DNA of 64,000 nucleotides, taken from the NCBI GenBank assembly GCA_041655275.1, contig JBBAFU010000011.1, forward strand, positions 1 through 64,000, read 5' to 3'. Of this stretch, positions 44,092 through 53,050 are shown piece after piece. The position numbers were made by a program, and so were the translations under genes. The notes beneath the pieces were generated by a model. The model saw nothing but the letters and a program-made list of their open reading frames with translations. It had not been told where the DNA came from and ran no database searches. Every line of letters starts with the position of its first letter. The first letter of the stretch is position 1. This stretch comes from JAJYRX01 sp041655275 (GTDB taxonomy: Bacteria; Pseudomonadota; Gammaproteobacteria; Burkholderiales; Burkholderiaceae_B).

Positions 44092-45147
44092 CTAGGCCTG
44101 CTCCTGCGCCATGGCCTGCACACACGCTTTCACCAGGGCAGGCCCACGGTAGATCAGGCCGGTATACAGCTGCACGGCATCGGCACCCGCCGCCCGCTTT
44201 TCGCACGCCTCGCGTGCGCCGGCAATACCGCCCACGCCGATGATGGCCATCTCATGACCCAGACGCATGCGCAGGCGCTCGATCACCCGCAGCGAGAGCG
44301 CGTGCACAGGCGGGCCCGACAGGCCCCCCGCCTCATCGGCATGGGTCAGGCCCGCCACGGCATCACGTGACAGGGTGGTGTTGGTTGCGATGACACCATC
44401 GACGTTATGGCGAGGCAGGACCTCGGCAATGGCATCGACCTGCGCCATCGACAGATCGGGCGCTATCTTCACCACCAGCGGCACACGGCGTCCGTGCCGG
44501 TCGGCCAGGGCTTCGCGACGCAACTGCAGTGCCTGCAGCAGGCCGCCCAGCGCATCGCCCCCCTGCAGGCTGCGAAGATCCCGGGTATTGGGCGAAGAAA
44601 TGTTCACCGTGACATAATCCGCATGCGCATACACACCCTCAAGTCCGGCAAGATAGTCATCCACGGCATTCTCCATGGGCGTGACCGCATTCTTGCCGAT
44701 GTTGAGCCCGAGAATGCCGCCGCGCTCACGCCAGCGGCTCTGCTGCACGTTGCGCACAAAGGCCTGCAGGCCCTGATTGTTGAAACCCATGCGGTTGATG
44801 AGCGCCTGACGCTCGGGCAGGCGAAACAGGCGCGGGCGCGGATTGCCGGACTGGGGCAGCGGCGTGACCGTGCCCACCTCGACGAAACCGAAGCCCATTG
44901 CGCCCAGGGCGTCTATACATTCGCCATTCTTGTCCAGCCCCGCCGCCAGCCCGACCGGGTTGGGCAGATCCAGACCCATGAGGCGCAGCCCTCCCTGGCG
45001 CAATGGCCCGTCGCCATGCAGCCCGCGGGTGAGCCGGCACTGCCAGGTCTGCCGCAAGGCCTTCAGGCTGAGCTCGTGCGCCGTCTCGGCATCCAGGGAA
45101 AACAACAGTGGGCGCAGAAAGGGGTAGCCGTGGTGCAGCAGGGACAT
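44092..45147 (-). CDS. pyrD: Dihydroorotate dehydrogenase, quinone type (class 2)
   Basis: Oxidises dihydroorotate to orotate in pyrimidine synthesis, passing electrons to quinone. The 351-residue protein has the class 2 N-terminal membrane-associated extension (SLLHHGYPFLRPLLF), NPVGLAAGLDKNGE, the catalytic-serine segment NISSPNTRDL and the FMN-phosphate motif IGVGGIAGA. ATG 45147 is chosen although the frame stays open upstream into the bpt gene region. It ends seven bases from the convergent ubiC stop. Confidence 0.94.
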   Translation of the reverse strand: MSLLHHGYPFLRPLLFSLDAETAHELSLKALRQTWQCRLTRGLHGDGPLRQGGLRLMGLDLPNPVGLAAGLDKNGECIDALGAMGFGFVEVGTVTPLPQSGNPRPRLFRLPERQALINRMGFNNQGLQAFVRNVQQSRWRERGGILGLNIGKNAVTPMENAVDDYLAGLEGVYAHADYVTVNISSPNTRDLRSLQGGDALGGLLQALQLRREALADRHGRRVPLVVKIAPDLSMAQVDAIAEVLPRHNVDGVIATNTTLSRDAVAGLTHADEAGGLSGPPVHALSLRVIERLRMRLGHEMAIIGVGGIAGAREACEKRAAGADAVQLYTGLIYRGPALVKACVQAMAQEQA

Positions 45148-45172
45148 GGCGCTATTTCTTTGAAAACATGCG

Positions 45173-45895
45173 TCAGACAAGCTCCTGCCACTGCCCGTCC
45201 ACGAGGACTTGTGCCGGCCGGAAGCGCGATTTGTAGGCCATTTTACGGCTTTCGCGAATCCAGTAGCCCAGATACAACCAGGACAGACCCAGCTGGTGGC
45301 ACTGATCAAGCTGCCACAGTACACCGTAAGTGCCCAGGCTGCCCTGCACATCCGGATCGAAGAAGGTATAGACCGCCGAAAGACCATTATCGAGCAGATC
45401 GACCAGGGCCACCATGCGCACCTTCCCGTCGTCCGTACGAAATTCGATGAGACGGGATTCCACACCACTGGCCAGCAGGAACTGGCGATACTGCTTTTCC
45501 GTATCATCATCCATGCCGGCACCCGCATGACGCCGGGTCTGGTAACGATGGTAAAGCGCGAAGTGATCGGCCCGCCAGGACAGGGGAAGCACCCGCACGA
45601 CCAGATCGCCGTGGCGCCGCATCACACGCCGCTGCGTGCGGTCGGGACGGAAATTCGCCACATCCACGCGCAGGGGCACGCAGGCCTGACAGCCGCGACA
45701 CTGCGGCCGGTAGGTGAACAGGCCGCTGCGCCGGAAGCCCTGCTCTATCAGCCGGGAATACATATGGGCATCAATCAGGTGCGCGGGCGCCGCCACTTCC
45801 GAACGCGCCATGCGCCCCGGCAGGTAGCTGCAGGGGTACTCGGCGGTGGAATAGAATTGCAGCGTCCTGAACTGCGGCTCCGTAGGATGGCTCAT
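45173..45895 (-). CDS. bpt: Aspartate/glutamate leucyltransferase
   Basis: Adds leucine from Leu-tRNA to proteins with N-terminal Asp or Glu, feeding the N-degron pathway. The 240-residue protein has the Ate1-like N-terminal CxxC pairs (YRPQCRGCQACVPLRVDV), YHRYQTRRH and the C-terminal FFDPDVQGSLGTYGVLWQ with LYLGYWI. This is the bacterial Bpt form. It lies between aat and pyrD, 25 bases before the latter. Confidence 0.93.
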   Translation of the reverse strand: MSHPTEPQFRTLQFYSTAEYPCSYLPGRMARSEVAAPAHLIDAHMYSRLIEQGFRRSGLFTYRPQCRGCQACVPLRVDVANFRPDRTQRRVMRRHGDLVVRVLPLSWRADHFALYHRYQTRRHAGAGMDDDTEKQYRQFLLASGVESRLIEFRTDDGKVRMVALVDLLDNGLSAVYTFFDPDVQGSLGTYGVLWQLDQCHQLGLSWLYLGYWIRESRKMAYKSRFRPAQVLVDGQWQELV

Positions 45896-45943
45896 GCAAT
45901 GCCTCCGATTCGACGATGCGTTCGACGAAAGACTGACACCCCA

Positions 45944-46702
45944 TTATCGCGCTGCAGCAGCGCCGGGAGCAAACCTGCCGTCCTGCAGCAGCCATCCCCT
46001 GCCCCATGACGGGGATGGCAGCGGTACCTCGCGCTGCAACAGTGCAAGGAAGTCAAGGCGCGCCATGGGCTGCGCCCCCAGGCTGGCCAGATGCGGTGTC
46101 TCCTGCTGACAATCGATATGCGCAATGCCCAGGCGCTGCAGGTGTCGCACCAGATAGACCAGGGCCAGCTTGCTGGCATCCGGCATGCGGCTGAACATGG
46201 ACTCGCCAAAGAACATGCGCCCCAGACAGACCCCATACAGGCCGCCTGCCAGCACGCCGTCCTGCCATACCTCCACGCTGTGCACCCGCCCCGCCCTGTG
46301 CCAGGCGCCATAGACCGCGCGCATATCAGCCGAGATCCAGGTGAGCTCGCGCCCCGGCACCGCCTGGGCACAGGCGCCCATCACCGCGTCAAATGCCAGA
46401 TTGGTACTGACGCCCTGGCCCGGATGGGGGCCATCGCAGGCCTCCGCCCGTGCGAGGCGGCGCAGGCGCCTGTCGAGCGAGCGCGAAATGTGCAGTGCAT
46501 CACACGCGAGCACCATGCGCGGATCGGGACTCCACCACAGTACGGGATCACCTTCATTGAACCAGGGGAAGATACCCTTGGTATAGGCCTCCTCGAGACG
46601 CGCCACCGAAAGGTCGGCGCCGGCCGCAAGCAGGCCCTGCACACCTGCCCGGCGCGCATCGGGCAGCGGCATGCCGGCATCGACCCAGACGATCTGCGTC
46701 AC
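45944..46702 (-). CDS. aat: Leucyl/phenylalanyl-tRNA--protein transferase
   Basis: Adds Leu or Phe to proteins with N-terminal Lys or Arg. The 252-residue protein carries KGIFPWFNEGDPVLWWSPDPR, the ESMFSR segment after GGLYGVCLGRMFFG, and IDCQQETPHLASLGA, all standard for Aat. The start is GTG 46702, one base after the Nudix stop; the frame is open further but reads into that gene. It is paired with bpt, so both N-degron transferases are in one operon. Confidence 0.92.
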   Translation of the reverse strand: MTQIVWVDAGMPLPDARRAGVQGLLAAGADLSVARLEEAYTKGIFPWFNEGDPVLWWSPDPRMVLACDALHISRSLDRRLRRLARAEACDGPHPGQGVSTNLAFDAVMGACAQAVPGRELTWISADMRAVYGAWHRAGRVHSVEVWQDGVLAGGLYGVCLGRMFFGESMFSRMPDASKLALVYLVRHLQRLGIAHIDCQQETPHLASLGAQPMARLDFLALLQREVPLPSPSWGRGWLLQDGRFAPGAAAAR

Positions 46703-46703
46703 A

Positions 46704-47291
46704 TCATCGGGGCCGGGGCGCCGGAAGATCGTAGTGGTGGATGGGAAACACGCCGAGCGCACTATCCTGCAGATAATGCTGCAGGGTGGTCACGACGGTG
46801 CGGAAAGCCAGATTATCCCAGGGGATATCCTCGACACGAAAGAAAGCGGCTTCCAGGCTCTCGGGGCCGGGGTACAGCTCGGGACTCAGCACCCGGGCCA
46901 GATAATAGAAATGAACCTGTTCGGCGTGCGGAACATCGATGACGGTGTACAGCGCACCCAGTTCGATCTGGGCGCCGGCCTCTTCCTGGGTCTCGCGCAT
47001 AGCGCCCTGGGCGGTCGTCTCGCCCAGCTCCATGAAGCCGGCCGGCAGGGTCCAGGTGTTATAGCGCGGCTCAATGGCGCGCCGGCACAGCAGCACCCTG
47101 TCCTGCCAGATGGGCAGCACCCCGACCACGTTGCGCGGATTCTGGTAATGCACTGCGCCGCAACGCCCGCAGGCATCACGCAAACGGTTGTCTTCGGGCG
47201 GAATGATCTGCGTGAGCGGCGTGCCGCACTGGCTGCAGAAGCGCTGCGCGCGGGGTGCGGGAAAATAAAATGAAGAAGCGTCCTGGCTCAT
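46704..47291 (-). CDS. Nudix hydrolase with N-terminal zinc ribbon
   Basis: A 195-residue hydrolase of nucleoside diphosphate derivatives. The Nudix box GFMELGETTAQGAMRETQEEAG is complete; an N-terminal zinc ribbon (CSQCGTPL and CGRCGAVH) resembles that of NADH pyrophosphatase NudC, but the protein is shorter and the NudC C-terminal array is not evident. The substrate is not assigned. First gene of the aat-bpt-pyrD operon. Confidence 0.87.
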   Translation of the reverse strand: MSQDASSFYFPAPRAQRFCSQCGTPLTQIIPPEDNRLRDACGRCGAVHYQNPRNVVGVLPIWQDRVLLCRRAIEPRYNTWTLPAGFMELGETTAQGAMRETQEEAGAQIELGALYTVIDVPHAEQVHFYYLARVLSPELYPGPESLEAAFFRVEDIPWDNLAFRTVVTTLQHYLQDSALGVFPIHHYDLPAPRPR

Positions 47292-47375
47292 GATGCGATT
47301 CTACCCAACTGACCTTCGGCAGCAAGCGACGCTTTGATTCTAAGCGCATTCCTGCGGGCGAGTCATGCGCGCGTG

Positions 47376-47416
47376 AAAAAAACCCGGCTCCGGTTCATCA
47401 CCGGGCCGGGTTTTTC
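47376..47416 (-). terminator. Rho-independent terminator between phaP and the Nudix gene
   Basis: AAAAACCCGGC and GCCGGGTTTTT form a strong stem with an internal CCGGT/ACCGG pairing. Read on the minus strand it ends in a run of seven T, right after phaP. Confidence 0.85.
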
Positions 47417-47467
47417 GTGCCGGCGGCATCGGCCGAAGCCGATGCCGGGCACTTCCCTGCTTGCTAT

Positions 47468-48052
47468 TTAGGCAGCAGCGCGGCGGGCGCGGGTGCCGGT
47501 GGCAGCCTGCGTGGCCTGTGCGGCGTCGCTGGCGGCCTTCAGTGTGGCATCGGTAGCGGCGCTGATGTTGGACTCAGCCACTTCAGCGGCCTGGCGTGCC
47601 GACTTGGCCATGGCCTCGTAGGCGCTGTTGGCCGTGGCCAGCGAGGACTTCAGCAAGGCGACAGCACCTTCGGAGCCGGCCGGAGCATTCTTGCTCAGCT
47701 GCTCGATGGCGTCCTGAAGCTGCTGCTGGACCTGTGCCAGCTGGGCCTCGGTGATCTTGGTGACCGTACCCTGGACACCCGAGATCAGCTCATAGACGTT
47801 CTTGCCATAGGCGACAGCCTGGTCGGCGTTGGGCTGGAACAGCGAGGCGGAAAAGGCCAGTGCCTCCTGTACATCCTGCAGCTGGGCGGCTTGCTGCGAC
47901 TTCTTGCTCACTTCGTCAAACGACGTCTTGAGCACCTTCAGGTTGAGGTCAACCAGCTTCTCGAAGCCGTCGAGCATGGCACCCTGGAAAGCGAGCAGGT
48001 TGCCCAGAGAGGCCTTTTGGCCGGCGATGATTTGTTGCGGTAGCGCGTTCAT
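47468..48052 (-). CDS. phaP: Phasin family protein PhaP
   Basis: Coats polyhydroxyalkanoate granules. The 194-residue protein is helical, Ala/Gln-rich and has the Phasin_2 pattern (QIIAGQKASLGNLLAFQGAM; LDGFEKLVDLNLKVLKTS), with an Ala/Thr/Arg-rich tail ending RARRAAA. AGGAAA precedes ATG 48052. A strong terminator follows. Upstream, TGC-rich sequence and a TGTTGC-ATC-GCAACA palindrome lie before the start, the type of DNA bound by PHA regulators such as PhaR. Confidence 0.92.
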   Translation of the reverse strand: MNALPQQIIAGQKASLGNLLAFQGAMLDGFEKLVDLNLKVLKTSFDEVSKKSQQAAQLQDVQEALAFSASLFQPNADQAVAYGKNVYELISGVQGTVTKITEAQLAQVQQQLQDAIEQLSKNAPAGSEGAVALLKSSLATANSAYEAMAKSARQAAEVAESNISAATDATLKAASDAAQATQAATGTRARRAAA

Positions 48053-48176
48053 GGTGGTTTCCTGTAAAGAATGAATTTTAGCGAAGGCCAAACCCGCTTC
48101 GTTACGGAGTCCCGACCTTCTATGCTGCGTTGCACAATAGCAATTTAACAAAGCCCGCACGCTTAGTCAAGCATTT

Positions 48177-48191
48177 TGTTGCATCGCAACA
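48177..48191. promoter_or_regulatory. TGTTGC-N3-GCAACA palindrome upstream of phaP
   Basis: Perfect 6-bp arms around ATC, located between the iclR stop and the phaP start, about 125 bases before phaP. A 13-of-15 match lies upstream of iclR at 49028-49042. Confidence 0.5.
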
Positions 48192-48207
48192 TCATGACGG
48201 GCGCCGC

Positions 48208-49002
48208 TCAGGAAACGTCGGTTTCGTACCCCAGGGCCGCAGAGATCTGGCGCGCAATACGCAGCATCAGCGGAATCCACTCGTCGCGCAGGCGATCGGC
48301 CGGCGCCGAGATTGACAGGCCCGCCTGCAGCGCGCCGGAATCGTCGTAGACGCCGGCGGCAATACATCGCACACCGAGTTCGAGTTCCTCGTTGTCGCGC
48401 GCATAGCCCAGACGGCGTATGAGTGCCAGTTCGCGCTCCAGGGCCTCGATCTGCGTGATGCTGTTGCGCGTGGTGCCGGCCAGCCCTGTGCGCATGGCGT
48501 AGGCCCGCAGCTGGCGGGCATCGCCGGCCGACAGGAACAGCTTGCCGCTGGACGTCAGGTGCAGCGGGGCGCGCCCTCCCACGGCACGCACCACCTGCAT
48601 GCCCGAGCACTCGCTCCAGGCGCGCTCGATGTAGACGATCTCGTCACCCTGCTGCAGGGCCAGATTGATGGTCTGCCCCGTCATGCGGTGGAGCTCGCGC
48701 ATGGGCTCTATGGCCGCCTCGCGAACATCGAGACGCCCCTTCACCAGGGAGCCGAGCTCGAGCAGGCGCATGCCCAGACGATACATGCCGCTGTCGACAC
48801 GCTCCACATAACGGCCTGCAACCAGATCATTCAGGATGCGGTGGGTGGTGGAAGTATGCAGGCCGGTGGCCGCCGCCAGATCCTTGAGTGCCACGGGATC
48901 GGAATGCTGCGCCAGCGTATCGAGCAGGTGCATGGCGCGGGCCAGCACCTGAATAACGACCGGCTGCTCCCGGACGAAATCTGCCTTGAGTATTGTGGTC
49001 AT
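48208..49002 (-). CDS. IclR-family transcriptional regulator
   Basis: A 264-residue regulator: N-terminal winged helix (LKDLAAATGLHTSTTHRILNDL), wing VERVDSGMYRLG and a C-terminal effector domain (GRAPLHLTSSGKLFLS; LGVRCIAAGVYDDSG). ATG 49002 is preferred to the upstream codon 49020. IclR proteins sense small organic acids or aromatics; the effector here is unknown. It is immediately upstream of phaP in the same direction and has two palindromes in front. Confidence 0.9.
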   Translation of the reverse strand: MTTILKADFVREQPVVIQVLARAMHLLDTLAQHSDPVALKDLAAATGLHTSTTHRILNDLVAGRYVERVDSGMYRLGMRLLELGSLVKGRLDVREAAIEPMRELHRMTGQTINLALQQGDEIVYIERAWSECSGMQVVRAVGGRAPLHLTSSGKLFLSAGDARQLRAYAMRTGLAGTTRNSITQIEALERELALIRRLGYARDNEELELGVRCIAAGVYDDSGALQAGLSISAPADRLRDEWIPLMLRIARQISAALGYETDVS

Positions 49003-49027
49003 GGATCTGGATGGGGGCATAGTTGTT

Positions 49028-49059
49028 TTTTGCGTCGCAACAATTCCATCTTATGGAAT
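49028..49059. promoter_or_regulatory. Two palindromes upstream of iclR
   Basis: TTTTGCGTCGCAACA (49028-49042) is a near copy of the phaP-side palindrome. It abuts ATTCCAT-CTT-ATGGAAT (49043-49059), a perfect 7-bp inverted repeat of the TTCCAT-N3-ATGGAA type seen in IclR-family operators, 41 bases before the iclR start. Confidence 0.6.
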
Positions 49060-49081
49060 ATTGCTGAAAAACACAAGCCAT

Positions 49082-49894
49082 TCAGCCCTCATCCGCCGCC
49101 GACAGCTGCCCTCCCAGTGCTTCCGCCTGGGCCTGCAGCCAGGTGAGCGCCTCGCTGGCCGGCGCCGGCTCGCCCTTGACGCCCAGCTCGATATGGGGCC
49201 GCCCTTCCTCGCCCACACTGGGCAGGCTGAAGGCCTTCACACCCGGCCAGCGCCGTTCGATCTCTTCCAGCGCAGGTGTGATGCGCGACTCGGGCATGCG
49301 AAACACCAGAAAGGAATGTTCGACATGATGCACCTGATGATGCAGTCGCGTATAACGCGTATCCAGCGTCCATTCCACCATGGGCCAGGCCATCACGGGA
49401 AAGCCCGGCATGAAAGTATGGTCGCGGATGAAGAAGCCCGGAATCTTGTTGAAGGGGTTGGGCACAATCTCGGCTCCCTCGGGGAATACGCCCATCTGCA
49501 GCCGCTGGCGGTTCTCGGGCAGCGACATATCGGCACTGCCCTGCCCCTTGCGTGCCATATCGGCGCAGCGCTCGGCAATCAGGCGCCCGGCCTCCGGGTG
49601 CAGCACGAGCGGCACACCCAGCGCCTGGGCCGCCGCCTGGCGCGTCTGGTCATCGGGCGTGCCGCCGATACCGCCACAGGAAAAGACGATATCGCCACTG
49701 GCGAAACTGCGCGCCAGGCTGGCGGCGATGACGTCGCGGTCGTCGGGCAGGATCTCGGCACCCGCCAGATGCATGCCACGCTGGCCCAGCAGGGCGATGA
49801 TGCGGGAGAAATGCTTGTCTTCGCGGCGCCCGGACAGGATTTCGTCGCCGATGATGAAAAGCCGTATTGCGCGTTCCCGTTCAGCAGTGCTCAT
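49082..49894 (-). CDS. CinA-like molybdopterin-binding-domain protein
   Basis: A 270-residue protein with the MoCF/CinA nucleotide-binding fold: LFIIGDEILSGRREDKH near the N-terminus and CGGIGGTPDDQT. This is the N-terminal (COG1058) module; the C-terminal amidase module of full CinA is missing. Relatives act as ADP-ribose or nicotinamide-nucleotide hydrolases, or have no known activity. Its ATG overlaps the end of the EI24 gene. Confidence 0.85.
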   Translation of the reverse strand: MSTAERERAIRLFIIGDEILSGRREDKHFSRIIALLGQRGMHLAGAEILPDDRDVIAASLARSFASGDIVFSCGGIGGTPDDQTRQAAAQALGVPLVLHPEAGRLIAERCADMARKGQGSADMSLPENRQRLQMGVFPEGAEIVPNPFNKIPGFFIRDHTFMPGFPVMAWPMVEWTLDTRYTRLHHQVHHVEHSFLVFRMPESRITPALEEIERRWPGVKAFSLPSVGEEGRPHIELGVKGEPAPASEALTWLQAQAEALGGQLSAADEG

Positions 49895-50712
49895 GATGGG
49901 TCCTCGCCTTGTGCAATGGAAAGTTGGGAGCTGGCGTCTCGATCGCGATGCCGGCGCAGGGCTTCGAGGCTGAAATGAGCAAACACCAGAGCGGAAAACA
50001 CCGGCAATATCAACCAGGCCGGCGGGAACAGATTCAGCAGCGACAGGCACAGGCCCAGCAACCAGTACTGGCCGTTGTGCCGGCGCCACAGCCAGCGGCG
50101 CTCGGCGCTGGTGGCGTGCTCGACCAGCGCGTCGACGCGCAGCATGCGGCTGAAGGCATAAGCCCACCAGAACAGCGGCAACAGCACTGCCAGGGGCGGC
50201 ATCAGCCACAGCGGCATGGTGAGCACCCAGCCCGCAATGAAGACGGCGCCCACCAGCACGGCGTTCAGCACCCCCACGGTCACTGCGTGCTCGCCCCGGC
50301 GCTCCACGCCCACGTATTCGCGCTTTTCCAGATGACGCAGCACAATCGGCATCACGAAGATTGCGGCAATGACGAGACCGAGCAGGCCTCCCATGGGCAG
50401 CAGCAGGCCAATGGCCAGCAGGGGTACCAGATACAGCTTGAAGGAAAACAGGCCAAGGGTGACCAGCCACTGATCGAAAGCGTTGATCATGTCCCAGCGC
50501 CCCATCTGCCCCTGCAGCCATTCATTCAGGGGCGACCAGAAGAACCACAACAGTACAATGACGCTGATCAGCGCGATGATGAAGGGCAGGAACAGTGCTG
50601 CCAGCATCGCCGGATGCAGCAGGGAACGCAAGGCCCGGCGCAGGGCCAGCCCCAGTGACGCCAGGCCGCCCGCCGGCGGTGGCAAGGCTGCGGATTGGCC
50701 CGCTTGATTCAT
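49891..50712 (-). CDS. EI24-domain (CysZ-like) membrane protein
   Basis: A 273-residue inner-membrane protein with four to six helices of the EI24 family, of which E. coli CysZ (sulfate uptake) is a member. Motifs are not specific enough to assign sulfate transport. ATG 50712 is chosen; the longer open frame reads through the divergent promoter region. Divergent from the thioredoxin-like gene, with a 24-base gap. Confidence 0.82.
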   Translation of the reverse strand: MNQAGQSAALPPPAGGLASLGLALRRALRSLLHPAMLAALFLPFIIALISVIVLLWFFWSPLNEWLQGQMGRWDMINAFDQWLVTLGLFSFKLYLVPLLAIGLLLPMGGLLGLVIAAIFVMPIVLRHLEKREYVGVERRGEHAVTVGVLNAVLVGAVFIAGWVLTMPLWLMPPLAVLLPLFWWAYAFSRMLRVDALVEHATSAERRWLWRRHNGQYWLLGLCLSLLNLFPPAWLILPVFSALVFAHFSLEALRRHRDRDASSQLSIAQGEDPS

Positions 50713-50736
50713 CTGATATCCATTCCTTGAAACACC

Positions 50737-51156
50737 ATGCATGCCCATCATAGAACAAGCTCGCCAGACCCTGCAGCCGGCTGCGGCAATGTCGTCACGC
50801 CTGGACCGGACCTGCGCGCCCGCCTGCAGGCTCACACGGGACTGATCGTGGTCTGCTATTGTGCCGCCTGGTGCGACACCTGTCGTGCCTACGAACCGGA
50901 TTTCACGCGGCTGGCCGGACAATGGCCGCAACACTGTTTTCTATGGGTGGATATCGAGGATCATCCGGCACTGCTGGGCGATGACGATGTCGAGGATTTT
51001 CCGACGCTGCTGGTGCAATCGCCGCAGGGCAATCTTTTCTTCGGACCACTGCAGCCGCATATCGCCCACCTGGAGCGTCTCGTCAAAAGCCTGGAAGGCC
51101 GCTCGCAGACCATCGATGGCGGCCCGCCGCCGCTGGCCGGCCTGCTGTCCGCCTAG
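50737..51156 (+). CDS. Thioredoxin-fold protein with CDTC active site
   Basis: A 139-residue cytoplasmic-looking protein with a thioredoxin fold: YCAAWCDTCRAYEPDF holds the active site CDTC instead of CGPC, and VEDFPTLLV has the cis-proline. No signal peptide. The non-standard dipeptide changes redox potential in other family members, so it may be a specialised reductase. It converges on rhlE with a four-base gap. Confidence 0.85.
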   Translation: MHAHHRTSSPDPAAGCGNVVTPGPDLRARLQAHTGLIVVCYCAAWCDTCRAYEPDFTRLAGQWPQHCFLWVDIEDHPALLGDDDVEDFPTLLVQSPQGNLFFGPLQPHIAHLERLVKSLEGRSQTIDGGPPPLAGLLSA

Positions 51157-51160
51157 CTCC

Positions 51161-52528
51161 CTAGCCGCCCAGCAACACACCCAGGCTGCGCCGGCGCCGG
51201 GCCTGGGCCGACGCTTCGGCATCTTCCGTCTCGGCCTTCGAAGGCGCCGATGGCGGGGATGAGGGCACATAGGGCTTGTAGAAGAAATCATCCACCGGCT
51301 GGCGCGGTGGCGGCGCACCGCGCCCCGATCCGGCGCCGCGCTCGCGCCCGCGACGCACGGGTGCCGGCACGTCCAGCCGGCCGCGCGGAATGCGTCGCCC
51401 GATCAGCTTCTCGATCTCGAGCAGATAGCGCTCCTCGTCGCGCGTGAACAGGGCAATCGCCTCGCCTTCTGCGCCGGCGCGACCCGTGCGGCCTATGCGA
51501 TGCACATAATCCTCGGGGCTGAACGGCAGATCGTAATTGATCACACAGGGCACGCCCGCCACATCCAGCCCGCGCGCGGCCACATCCGTGGCGACCAGCA
51601 CCTCGAGCTCGCCGTCCTTGAACGCCTGCAGAGCCTTCATGCGATCGGCCTGGCTCTTGTCGCCATGAATGGACTCGGCCGTGACGCCGTCACGCAAAAG
51701 CTCGCGCGCCAGGCGCGACGTCCCGATCTTGGTGTTGGAAAACACGATCACCTGACGAAAACCGCGGGACTTCACCAGATGCACCACGGCGGCGCGCTTG
51801 CGATCCGCCGGCAACTCATAGGCGATCTGGCTGACCGTATCGGCCGTGACATTGCGCTGTGCAACCTCGATCTCGAGCGGGTTTTTCAGAAAGCTGCGCG
51901 CCAGCTTGCGGATGTCATTGCTGAACGTGGCCGAAAACAGCAGGCTCTGGCGTTGCGCCGGCAGAAGACGCAGTATGCGATCGAGATCGGGCAGAAAGCC
52001 CATATCGAGCATGCGATCGGCCTCGTCAAGCACGAGAATGCCCACCTGGCCGAGATTGACGTTCTTCTGCTCCACGTGATCGAGCAGGCGCCCGGGCGTG
52101 GCAATCAGGATCTCGCAGCCACGGCGCAGGGCGTCACGCTGGGGGTTGATGTCCACTCCGCCGAACACTACCGCCGAGCGCAACGGCGTCAGACGGCTGT
52201 ACAGGCGTACGCTTTCGGCAACCTGGTCGGCCAGCTCACGCGTGGGTGCAAGAATGAGTGCGCGTACGGGATGGCGCGCCGGTGATGCACTGGTGTTGGC
52301 CAGCGGCAGCAGGCGATGCAGGATGGGCAGGGTGAACGCGGCGGTCTTGCCTGTACCCGTCTGTGCGGCCCCCATGACATCGCGCCCATCCATGACTGCG
52401 GGCAGCGCCTGCGCCTGAATGGGTGTGGGAGTGATGTAGCCGGTTTCGGCAATGGCCCGCAGGATGTCGGGGTGCAGGCCAAAATCGGTGAAGCGGGGGC
52501 TGGTTTCTGTCTGAATGGTCTCTGTCAT
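51161..52528 (-). CDS. rhlE: DEAD-box ATP-dependent RNA helicase RhlE
   Basis: Unwinds RNA during ribosome maturation and mRNA turnover. The 455-residue protein has the Q-motif (FTDFGLHPDILRAI), motif I AQTGTGKT, Ia PTRELADQV, II DEAD, III SAT, and VI HRIGRTGRAG, followed by a basic Arg/Gly-rich tail (RRGRERGAGSGRG). The short core-plus-tail design fits the RhlE subgroup. Confidence 0.93.
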   Translation of the reverse strand: MTETIQTETSPRFTDFGLHPDILRAIAETGYITPTPIQAQALPAVMDGRDVMGAAQTGTGKTAAFTLPILHRLLPLANTSASPARHPVRALILAPTRELADQVAESVRLYSRLTPLRSAVVFGGVDINPQRDALRRGCEILIATPGRLLDHVEQKNVNLGQVGILVLDEADRMLDMGFLPDLDRILRLLPAQRQSLLFSATFSNDIRKLARSFLKNPLEIEVAQRNVTADTVSQIAYELPADRKRAAVVHLVKSRGFRQVIVFSNTKIGTSRLARELLRDGVTAESIHGDKSQADRMKALQAFKDGELEVLVATDVAARGLDVAGVPCVINYDLPFSPEDYVHRIGRTGRAGAEGEAIALFTRDEERYLLEIEKLIGRRIPRGRLDVPAPVRRGRERGAGSGRGAPPPRQPVDDFFYKPYVPSSPPSAPSKAETEDAEASAQARRRRSLGVLLGG

Positions 52529-52708
52529 CTAAAAAGAGCGGGGCCCTGGTCACCAGAGTGCGTCGTGCCATACGCGTCCACACCGTGGTCCTGACCCGTG
52601 ATCAAGATCCCAAGTGTAACCCAGCGTTCCCCGGCGACTGGTCACGATTTGCCTGCGCACAGGCAGATTGGCTGCCCGTGCATGCCAAACTGTCGCCCTC
52701 AAACAACA

Positions 52709-53050
52709 TCACGCCACCATCCCCAGCAGCCCGTCGATGAGCCAGAATGCCACCATGCCGCCCAATATGACCGAGAGCGTGCTGCGCGTGCGCCAGAACA
52801 TCAGGACGGCCGCGAGCGCCGCCAGGGCGCGCGGATTGAACACCACGGCACTGCCGCCTTCAAGTGGAAACAGCTCGGGCACGACAATGGCCGCCAGCGC
52901 CGCCACGGGTGCAAAGCGCAGCGCACTGCGCACGCTCTCCGACAGTGGAAAGCGATCGCCAAACAGCAGATAAGTGCAACGGGTGAGTATGCTGCATACC
53001 GTGAGCAGGACAATGGCGCCCAGGAGATAAGTGTCAAATCCCGTCCCCAT
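52709..53050 (-). CDS. azlD: AzlD-family branched-chain amino acid exporter subunit
   Basis: A 113-residue membrane protein with four helices (LLGAIVLLTVCSILTRCTYL; LRFAPVAALAAIVVPELF) matching AzlD. The ATG shares a base with the azlC stop (TGATG). Together they export branched-chain amino acids or analogues. Confidence 0.9.
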   Translation of the reverse strand: MGTGFDTYLLGAIVLLTVCSILTRCTYLLFGDRFPLSESVRSALRFAPVAALAAIVVPELFPLEGGSAVVFNPRALAALAAVLMFWRTRSTLSVILGGMVAFWLIDGLLGMVA

